A stretch of 64,000 nt of DNA from Bradyrhizobium elkanii USDA 76. Its GTDB lineage: Bacteria > Pseudomonadota > Alphaproteobacteria > Rhizobiales > Xanthobacteraceae. Under the pieces are notes generated by a model, which was not told where the DNA came from, did not search any database, and saw only the letters and a list, made by a program, of their open reading frames with translations. The position numbers and the translations under genes were made by a program. The stretch spans positions 2,906,001 through 2,970,000 of the forward strand of contig NZ_CP066356.1 in assembly GCF_023278185.1 (NCBI RefSeq), written 5' to 3'. Within the stretch, counting starts at the first letter, position 1, and the number at the start of each line of letters is the position of its first letter. Positions 58,104 through 64,000 of the stretch are shown piece by piece.

Positions 58104-58273
58104 CGCAGGCCGGTAGCGCGGTTTTTGTTAAAATTTCAAGCCGGATTCAATCGAATATCGCGAGAATTGAGAGGTTCCCGGTTCAGACAACCTTAGATGT
58201 TGCCGTACTAGTACGGTGGCGGAACTGGGAACACCCTTCGTTCCAAGGCATCACAACCAAGGGCAGGGCTGCA

Positions 58274-58438
58274 ATGAAGGCTTTTATCGTTAAGTTTTTG
58301 CGGAATGAATCCGGCGCGACCGCCATCGAATACGGACTGATCGCGACCGGCATCGCCATCGCCATCATCGCTGCGGTGAATGGCGTCGGCACGGCACTGA
58401 GCGGGACCTTCAACTCGATCAGCGGCTCGCTGAAGTAA
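58274..58438 (+). CDS. Flp/Fap-type pilin
   Basis: A 54-residue prepilin. Basic leader MKAFIVKFLRNESG, then processing and hydrophobic region ATAIEYGLIATGIAIAIIAA (Gly14 before the cleavage, Glu at position 5 of the mature pilin and Tyr6, as in Flp). It would be cleaved by a prepilin peptidase (TadV/CpaA) and assembled by a Tad machine. None of the tad/cpa genes is in this window. A perfect terminator follows, so it is monocistronic. Confidence 0.9.
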   Translation: MKAFIVKFLRNESGATAIEYGLIATGIAIAIIAAVNGVGTALSGTFNSISGSLK

Positions 58439-58464
58439 TCTCTCGAACGGCGTTCTCAGGGAAG

Positions 58465-58498
58465 CACCGGGCGACATGTCGCCCGGTGTTTTCTTTTT
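58465..58498 (+). terminator. Rho-independent terminator after the Flp pilin gene
   Basis: CACCGGGCGAC-AT-GTCGCCCGGTG is a perfect inverted repeat (58465-58488) followed by TTTTCTTTTT. Confidence 0.93.
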
Positions 58499-58504
58499 GA
58501 CCGG

Positions 58505-58673
58505 TTGTCCACAGAGCCACACGCAGCTTGTCGACAAGACGTCAACTGCGTTTTCCCGGGATTGTCAGCGTCCGTCGCACAGCCGGTCCACAGCACCGTC
58601 CACCGGTTATCCCGTCCCTGGACAAGGCCGCTGTCCACCGCGGACCCACAGCTTCTCAACACGCCTGTCCACA
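58505..58673. other. Cluster of GTCCAC motifs resembling DnaA boxes
   Basis: Within about 170 bp: TTGTCCACA (58505), CGGTCCACA (58584), CCGTCCACC (58596), TTATCCCGT (58607), CTGTCCACC (58631) and CTGTCCACA (58665), all on the + strand. A perfect palindrome CTTGTCGACAAG is at 58527-58538. DnaA boxes read TTATCCACA; TTGTCCACA is the closest match. Function unproven. Confidence 0.4.
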
Positions 58674-58715
58674 GCTTGCCGTGCGATGAGCGCGGCGCGT
58701 GGTGTCTCGTCCGCG

Positions 58716-60317
58716 CTACGAGAACAGCGCCCGATGGTCGGCCAAAATCGCCCGCGCGGCATTGTGGCCGGGGGCGCCGGTGACGCCGCCGCCGGGATGG
58801 GCGCCGGAACCGCAATGGTAGAGACCCTTCAGAGGTCCGCGGTAGTCGGCATGGCCGAGCATCGGCCGCGCCGAGAACAATTGGTTCAGTGTCAGCGCGC
58901 CGTGAAAGATGTCGCCGCCGAGCAGGCCGAACTCCCGCTCGAGGTCGAGCGGCGACAGGACCTGGCGGCCGATCACGGTGCCTGCGAACCCGGGGGCGTA
59001 GTGGTCGACGGTTGCGATCATCAGATCGGCGACCTCTTCGCGATGATCGTCCCACGATCTGCCGTCGGGCAGTTGCGGCGCGACGTGCTGGCAGAACAGG
59101 CTCGCGACATGCTGGCCCGGCGGGCTCAGGCTGTCGTCGAGCGTCGAGGGGATCAGCACCTCGACGACCGGCGCGCGGCTCCAGCCGAATTCGCGCGCAT
59201 CGTGCCAGGCGCGATCCATGTAGCCGAGGCTCGGGGCGATGATGATGCCCGCCGTGAGGTGATCCCCCAGGCCGGGCAGCGCGCTGAACGAGGGCAGGGC
59301 GCTGAGCGCCACATTCATCCTGAACGTGCCGGACCCGTTCTGCCATCGTGAGATGCGCGCGCGAAACGCGGGCGCCAATGCGCCTTCCGGCACCAGGCGC
59401 GTGTACAGCAGCTTCGGATTGACGTTCGAGACGACGTATTTGGCGCGCACGGTCTTGCCATTGTCGAGGATGACGCCGACGGCGCGCTCCTTCTCGACGA
59501 TCACCTCACGGACGGCAGCATCGGTTTCGATCTCGACGCCATGGCTGCGCGCGGCACGCGCCATCGCCTGCGTGATCGCACCCATGCCGCCGATCGCGTG
59601 GCCCCAGACGCCTTTCTTGCCGTTCACCTCGCCGAACGCATGATGCAGCATCACATAGGCCGAGCCCGGCGCGTAGGGGCTGGCATAATTGCCGACGATG
59701 GCATCGAACCCGAACAGCGTCTTGACGAGATCGTTCTCGAAGCGCTCGTCGAGCATCTCGCCGGCCGATCGCGTGAACAGGTCGAGCAGATTGCGCTGCT
59801 GTTCCAGCGACAGCCGGCGCAGGATGTTGGCGGTGCCGAGCGCGTTGAAGGCCTCGCTGATCGCGCCGATGCCAAAACCCTCGACGAGGTTCGGCGGCGC
59901 GCGTAGCACCAATTGCCGCAGCACGTCGGCGATGGCTTCGAGTTCCCCTGAGAACGCGTCGATTGCGGCCGCATCCTGGCGGCTGAGTTTTTCGACCGAC
60001 GCCCGGGTTCGGCCTTCGCCGGTCAAAAGATAGCTGCCGTCGGGCGAGGGCAGGAAATTCTGCGCGCGCCGCTCGACGATCCTGAGGCCGTGATCGGCAA
60101 GTTTCAGGTCAGACATGATCTGCGGATTGAGCAGGCTCACCGTGTAGGCGGCGACGGAGTTGCGGAAGCCCGGGCAAAATTCTTCGGTGACCGCGGCGCC
60201 GCCGACCACCTTGCGGCGTTCCACGACCTTCACCCGCAGCCCGGCCATCGCAAGATAGGCCGCGCAGGTGAGGCCGTTGTGCCCCGCACCGATGATGACG
60301 ACGTCTGTTTCGTTCAT
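58716..60317 (-). CDS. Phytoene-dehydrogenase-like FAD oxidoreductase
   Basis: A 533-residue flavoprotein. N-terminal FAD motif VVIIGAGHNGLTCAAYLAMAG, then GGAAVTEEFCPGFRNSVAAY. The C-terminal part closes with GLYHCGSGAHPGGGVTGAPGHNAARAIL, the second FAD-contact segment of the family (GxHPGGGVxG). It resembles the PYROXD2/CrtI-like group of uncharacterised oxidoreductases. No carotenoid genes are close by, so a carotenoid role is not supported. Substrate unknown. Confidence 0.85.
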   Translation of the reverse strand: MNETDVVIIGAGHNGLTCAAYLAMAGLRVKVVERRKVVGGAAVTEEFCPGFRNSVAAYTVSLLNPQIMSDLKLADHGLRIVERRAQNFLPSPDGSYLLTGEGRTRASVEKLSRQDAAAIDAFSGELEAIADVLRQLVLRAPPNLVEGFGIGAISEAFNALGTANILRRLSLEQQRNLLDLFTRSAGEMLDERFENDLVKTLFGFDAIVGNYASPYAPGSAYVMLHHAFGEVNGKKGVWGHAIGGMGAITQAMARAARSHGVEIETDAAVREVIVEKERAVGVILDNGKTVRAKYVVSNVNPKLLYTRLVPEGALAPAFRARISRWQNGSGTFRMNVALSALPSFSALPGLGDHLTAGIIIAPSLGYMDRAWHDAREFGWSRAPVVEVLIPSTLDDSLSPPGQHVASLFCQHVAPQLPDGRSWDDHREEVADLMIATVDHYAPGFAGTVIGRQVLSPLDLEREFGLLGGDIFHGALTLNQLFSARPMLGHADYRGPLKGLYHCGSGAHPGGGVTGAPGHNAARAILADHRALFS

Positions 60318-60434
60318 GTCCGCTTCAAGAAGCAGTGATTAGAGCATGTGCTGTGGCGCCGCAGCGCCGCGTCGTCAAGTCCGCGTGACCGCCGTTTCTT
60401 GTCCGTGATAGTGCCGTATGCTCAACTGAAATCC

Positions 60435-60454
60435 TCCGGTGGGGTGCCACCGGA
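60435..60454 (+). promoter_or_regulatory. Hairpin in the leader of the spermidine-synthase-like gene
   Basis: TCCGGTGG-GGTG-CCACCGGA: perfect 8-bp stem with a 4-nt loop, about 43 bp before the start codon. It could influence translation or mRNA stability. Confidence 0.3.
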
Positions 60455-60496
60455 CTGTCCGCCTCCGGCGCCCGCCGGGTCCATGCCGGAGCTTTC

Positions 60497-62761
60497 ATGA
60501 CGTCTGAGCCGACCGCCTCGCGCAACCGGCTGGTGCTGGTTGTCTACACCGCCGCGATCTTCGTCAGCGCCCTGTTGCTGTTCTCGGTGCAGCCGCTGTT
60601 CACCAAGATGGTGCTGCCGCGGCTCGGCGGCTCGCCGGCGGTGTGGTCGGTGGCGATGGTGTTCTTCCAGTCGCTGCTGCTCGGCGGCTACGCCTATGCG
60701 CATCTCTTGATGAAGCTGAACGGCCGCATCGTGCCGGTCGTGGTGCATCTGGTGCTGCTCGTCGTCGCGCTCGTGACCTTGCCGCTGGCGATCAGGAGCG
60801 GCTGGGGCGAGCCGCCGACGTCCGGCTATGCGGTCTGGCTGCTCGGCCTGTTCGCGGTCTCGATCGGCCTGCCGTTCTTCGCGCTCGCCGCCAACAATCC
60901 GCTGCTGCAGGCCTGGTTCGTGCGCACCGGACATCCCAACGGGCCCGACCCGTATTTTCTCTACGCATCCTCGAACATCGGCAGCTTCCTCGCGCTATTG
61001 TCCTATCCGGTGCTGCTCGAGCCGATGTTCACGTTGCGCACCCAGAACCTGATCTGGACCGGTGGCTATGGTCTGCTGATCGTGCTGATCGCGGGGTGCG
61101 GCGTGCTGCTGTTGCGGTCGCCGGCCAATGCCGCCGCACTCAACATGCAGGTCGATGACGCCAATGCGCCGGCGCCGTCCTCGCCGCTGCGGGCGCGCTG
61201 GATCTTCCTCGCCGCGGTGCCGTCCGGCCTCTTGATCGCGGTGACGGCGCACATCTCGACCGACGTTGCCGCCGCGCCTTTGCTGTGGGTGCTGCCGCTG
61301 TCGCTGTATCTCTTGACCTGGGTGCTGGTGTTCCAGTCGCGGCCGCTCTTGCCGCACAAATGGATGCTGCGGGCGCAGCCGCTGGCGATTGCCGGCGTCG
61401 TGATCCTGCTTGCGGTCGGCGGCGAGCAGAACCTGCTGCTCACGCTCGGCGGCCATCAGCTCTGCTTCTTCATCATCGCGATGGCCTGTCATGGCGAGCT
61501 CGCGCGCACCCGCCCGGCGGCGAAATATCTCACCGGCTTCTACGTCGCGCTGTCGTTCGGCGGCATGGTCGGCGGCCTGTTCGCGGGGCTGATCGCGCCT
61601 TTTACCTTCTCATGGGTCGCCGAATATCCGATCCTGCTGGCGCTCGCGGCGCTGTGCCGTCCGCCCGGCGGCGCGGAGCGGCTGCCGCGCTGGAGCGCCT
61701 GGTACTGGCCGTTCCTCGCGGTGCTGGCGGTGGCGCTGATCGCGCCGAGCTATTCGGCCGGCGACATCTTCAACTGGTTCGACGTGCACCGGGTCTGGGT
61801 GATCGGCGCGGTCGGCGTGCTCTCGGCGCTGCTGGCGCTCGCGCTCAACGCCAATCGCTGGAAGATCTTCGCCACCGTCGTGGTCGCGCTGGTGGTGCTG
61901 CGCGCCTATCCATCCGACGACGGCCGCGTCGAAACAGTGCGCAGCTTCTTCGGCGTGCACAAGATCGTGGTGACGGCGAACGGGCAGTATCACGTGCTGA
62001 TGCACGGCACCACGATCCATGGCGCCGAGAAGTTCAAGAACGATGACGGCACGCCGGTCGCCGGAACGCCCGAGCCGATCAGCTATTATCACAAGGACGG
62101 CGGCATCGGGCGGGCGATATCAGCGATTCGCGAGCGTAAGGGCGCGCCGCTGAAGGTGGCGGTGATCGGACTCGGTTCGGGGACGCTGACCTGCGCGTCG
62201 GCCCCCGGCGAGGACTGGCGCTTCTTCGAGATCGACCAGTCGATGGTCGATACCGCGCGCGATCCGAAATACTTCACCTACATCCAGAACTGCGAGCCGA
62301 ACCTCAAGCCCGTGATCGGCGACGCGCGGCTGACCTTCGCCAAGGAGCCGGACGGCGCCTACGATCTCATCATCGTCGACGCCTATTCGTCGGACGCGAT
62401 CCCGATCCATCTCGCGACCGAGGAGGCGATGGCGATCTACAAGGAGAAGCTGGCGCCGCAGGGCGCGGTCGTGATGCACGTCTCCAACCGGCATCTCGAA
62501 CTCGCCAGCGTCGTGGTCGGCATTGCGGATGCCAACGACATGAAGAGCTGGGTCTACAGCGAGGATTCCGGCCGCGACAACGAGTACATCTTCTCGACCT
62601 CGGTCGTCGTCTCCGCGCGCGAGGAGGAGGACGTCGGCAAGCTCGCATCGTCTGATGTCTGGACCGAGACCGAAGCCGATGAGAAGCAGCGGGTCTGGAC
62701 AGACGACTATTCGAACGTGCTGGGCGCGGTGTACCGCCGCCTGCGCGACGGCGAGCAATAG
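60497..62761 (+). CDS. Polytopic membrane protein fused to a spermidine-synthase-like domain
   Basis: A 754-residue protein. Residues ~15-490 hold about 11-14 hydrophobic segments, MFS-like. The C-terminal ~250 residues form a Rossmann domain similar to polyamine aminopropyltransferase: VAVIGLGSGTLTCASAPGEDWRFFEID, then IIVDAYSSDAIPIHLATEEA. The usual GGGDG cofactor loop is GLGSGT, and the DSxDPxG active-site region is DAYSSDA, so true spermidine synthesis is doubtful. Such fused proteins are common in Proteobacteria and uncharacterised. Transport or surface modification is possible. Confidence 0.85.
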   Translation: MTSEPTASRNRLVLVVYTAAIFVSALLLFSVQPLFTKMVLPRLGGSPAVWSVAMVFFQSLLLGGYAYAHLLMKLNGRIVPVVVHLVLLVVALVTLPLAIRSGWGEPPTSGYAVWLLGLFAVSIGLPFFALAANNPLLQAWFVRTGHPNGPDPYFLYASSNIGSFLALLSYPVLLEPMFTLRTQNLIWTGGYGLLIVLIAGCGVLLLRSPANAAALNMQVDDANAPAPSSPLRARWIFLAAVPSGLLIAVTAHISTDVAAAPLLWVLPLSLYLLTWVLVFQSRPLLPHKWMLRAQPLAIAGVVILLAVGGEQNLLLTLGGHQLCFFIIAMACHGELARTRPAAKYLTGFYVALSFGGMVGGLFAGLIAPFTFSWVAEYPILLALAALCRPPGGAERLPRWSAWYWPFLAVLAVALIAPSYSAGDIFNWFDVHRVWVIGAVGVLSALLALALNANRWKIFATVVVALVVLRAYPSDDGRVETVRSFFGVHKIVVTANGQYHVLMHGTTIHGAEKFKNDDGTPVAGTPEPISYYHKDGGIGRAISAIRERKGAPLKVAVIGLGSGTLTCASAPGEDWRFFEIDQSMVDTARDPKYFTYIQNCEPNLKPVIGDARLTFAKEPDGAYDLIIVDAYSSDAIPIHLATEEAMAIYKEKLAPQGAVVMHVSNRHLELASVVVGIADANDMKSWVYSEDSGRDNEYIFSTSVVVSAREEEDVGKLASSDVWTETEADEKQRVWTDDYSNVLGAVYRRLRDGEQ

Positions 62762-62807
62762 GACCTGCAAGCCGAGCCAATCGCGGCGGCTTCCGCGCGA
62801 TAATTCT

Positions 62808-63386
62808 CTAGCGATCGGCCACCAGCAGTCTGGCGAACTGGGGCTTGACGATCGCGGCAAACACTCCGGGATCGTCGAAAGCCCTCGCCGAGAGCATTGC
62901 CCCGTGAACCGATGCCATCAGCATCTGGGCCTCCTCGTGCGGCCGCTGGTCCAGCCGGAACAGATGCTGTTCCGCGCCGGCCTGCAGCACCGAGGCGAGC
63001 CATTCCGCAAGGTGGTGGAAGTGGGCGCGGACGCGCGATGCGACCTCGTCCGGCAACATCGGCATCTCGCCGGCAAGCATCGCGCAGACGCAGAACGGCA
63101 GCGAGGCATCGCCGATGCACGCCTGCCAGAAGTTCACGTAAGCCTGCAGTTGGTCGGCCGGGCTTGCGAACTGCTCCTGAAGCGACTTCAGGCCCAGCTC
63201 AGTCTGCTGCCGGTAGCGATCCACCAGCGTCGAAACCAGCTCGGCCTTGGTCGGGAAGTGATGGTGGATGCTGGCCTTCCGGATGCCGATGGCATCCGAG
63301 ATGTCGGCATAGCTAAACCCATTGTAGCCGCCGGCGACGATGAGGGGCTGAGCGACGGCGAGAATTTTTTCAGAAGTCGAGATCAT
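62808..63386 (-). CDS. TetR-family transcriptional regulator
   Basis: About 192 residues. Helix-turn-helix FSYADISDAIGIRKASIHHHFPTK near the N-terminus, then a helical ligand-binding domain. I used the ATG at 63386; an in-frame GTG at 63395 is the alternative. It is divergent from a membrane-protein gene, and two similar inverted repeats occur between them, so it probably represses both. Confidence 0.88.
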   Translation of the reverse strand: MISTSEKILAVAQPLIVAGGYNGFSYADISDAIGIRKASIHHHFPTKAELVSTLVDRYRQQTELGLKSLQEQFASPADQLQAYVNFWQACIGDASLPFCVCAMLAGEMPMLPDEVASRVRAHFHHLAEWLASVLQAGAEQHLFRLDQRPHEEAQMLMASVHGAMLSARAFDDPGVFAAIVKPQFARLLVADR

Positions 63387-63399
63387 CACGTTCACGTCA

Positions 63400-63419
63400 T
63401 ACCTACCTTCCAGTAGGTA
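63400..63419. promoter_or_regulatory. TetR operator 1
   Basis: TACCTAC-CTTCCA-GTAGGTA: 7-bp perfect arms, just upstream of the tetR start codon. Similar to the site at 63496-63507. Confidence 0.7.
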
Positions 63420-63495
63420 AATTCCAGAGGCAAATCAAGACCTTCCTCTCCTCACAGCACGTCGGACGGCCAGGTTGACTCGGATTTGTCATCTA

Positions 63496-63507
63496 CCTAC
63501 TAGTAGG
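63496..63507. promoter_or_regulatory. TetR operator 2
   Basis: CCTACTAGTAGG: perfect 12-bp palindrome, flanked by TA and AA. It shares the CCTAC...GTAGG arms with operator 1 but has a shorter spacer. It lies 22 bp before the membrane-protein start. Confidence 0.65.
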
Positions 63508-63528
63508 AAGACCAACAGGAGCCTGTCA

Positions 63529-64000
63529 ATGCAAAGCCACCTTTCGACCCAATCCGCCTGGCTGCGATCCTATTATCTCGGGCGCGCCATCTTCTCGGTC
63601 GCCTGGGTCGCCGCCGCCGTTCTGTTCAGCGGCCAAGCCGGCCCTGCCGCGCTTCTGCTCGTGATCTACCCGGCGTGGGACGGCATCGCCAATCTGGCCG
63701 ACGCCCGGGTCAATGGCGGCCTGAAGGCCAATCCGTCCCAGGCTCTGAATGTCGCGGTCAGCGCGATCACGACGCTCGCAGTGATCGCGGCGCTCAACCA
63801 CAGCAGCTATGCCGTCCTGGCCGTGTTCGGGGCTTGGGCGATTCTCGCGGGCGTGCTGCAATTGTCCACCGGCGTCAGGCGCTGGCGTCATTACGGCGCG
63901 CAATGGGCGATGATCCTGAGTGGCGCACAGTCGGCACTCGCCGGCGGCTACATGATCAGCCAGTCCATCGGCACCGTTGCGCCGACCATTCTCGACGTCG
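63529..64000 (+). CDS. DUF308/HdeD-like membrane protein (3' end outside window)
   Basis: 157 codons are visible, with no stop before the window edge. The translation is hydrophobic, with helices around AIFSVAWVAAAVLFSG, AALLLVIYPAWDGIANL, ALNVAVSAITTLAVIAAL, YAVLAVFGAWAILAGVLQL and the start of a fifth, ending near VAPTILDV. The pattern fits a small polytopic stress-type membrane protein; I cannot name the family with confidence. Start ATG at 63529 is preceded by AGGAG. It is under the divergent TetR operators. Confidence 0.75.
   Translation, partial: MQSHLSTQSAWLRSYYLGRAIFSVAWVAAAVLFSGQAGPAALLLVIYPAWDGIANLADARVNGGLKANPSQALNVAVSAITTLAVIAALNHSSYAVLAVFGAWAILAGVLQLSTGVRRWRHYGAQWAMILSGAQSALAGGYMISQSIGTVAPTILDV

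Noticed and set aside
58505..58673. Chromosomal replication origin
   Set aside because: There are no A+T-rich unwinding element and no dnaA, hemE or parAB genes nearby; only the box-like motifs are present.

Overview
The window is a chromosomal segment of a G+C-rich alphaproteobacterium, most likely Bradyrhizobium or a close relative in the Nitrobacteraceae. The evidence is the gene order and sequence of the complete division/cell-wall (dcw) cluster, a long FtsZ ending in the alphaproteobacterial peptide [11 protein letters not shown], an RNase P RNA, the paralogue-rich accessory genes, and several families of short palindromic intergenic repeats. I saw no tRNA, rRNA, CRISPR array, prophage or classical insertion sequence.

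Layout. Positions 1-26150 are accessory. They hold the end of a tungstate-type permease gene with its binding-protein gene convergent to it, an atypical short-chain dehydrogenase, and a Baeyer-Villiger monooxygenase fused to an esterase. A GNAT protein and a TetR-controlled EmrAB-type efflux pair follow, then an ABC exporter with a possible short leader, a TauE-type permease, an alpha/beta hydrolase and a periplasmic arylsulfatase. Next come a stand-alone sigma region 1.1-like protein, a patatin/GntP permease pair, rnpB, a LysR regulator, a lone PAS protein, a DGPF protein/ECF sigma pair, a small secreted protein and a cell-wall amidase.

Positions 26715-52777 are the dcw cluster and its continuation, all on the + strand: rsmH-ftsL-ftsI-murE-murF-mraY-murD-ftsW-murG-murC-murB-ddl-ftsQ-ftsA-ftsZ, then lpxC-bamD-recN-ligA. 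These genes make and polymerise the lipid II precursor, build the divisome, start lipid A synthesis, assemble outer-membrane proteins and repair or join DNA. mraZ was not found. Four gene junctions between ftsI and murB carry palindromic repeats. The murC-murB junction also holds a 375-bp cassette: a GIY-YIG nuclease gene on the opposite strand between two perfect 36-bp inverted repeats.

Positions 52795-64000 are mixed housekeeping and accessory: an MFS drug-efflux gene between two directly repeated palindromic elements, an aminopeptidase P, two small or Cys-rich proteins, prmA, an orphan Flp pilin, a phytoene-dehydrogenase-like flavoprotein, and a membrane protein fused to a spermidine-synthase-like domain. 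The window ends with a TetR regulator divergent from a membrane protein gene that is cut by the window edge, with two matching operators between them.

The most interesting signals are the GIY-YIG cassette with its dispersed solo repeats, the monooxygenase-esterase fusion, the stand-alone sigma region 1.1-like protein, the SDR lacking the canonical Tyr/Lys, and a cluster of GTCCAC motifs resembling DnaA boxes downstream of the Flp pilin. Functions are assigned from sequence motifs read by eye. No database search was run.
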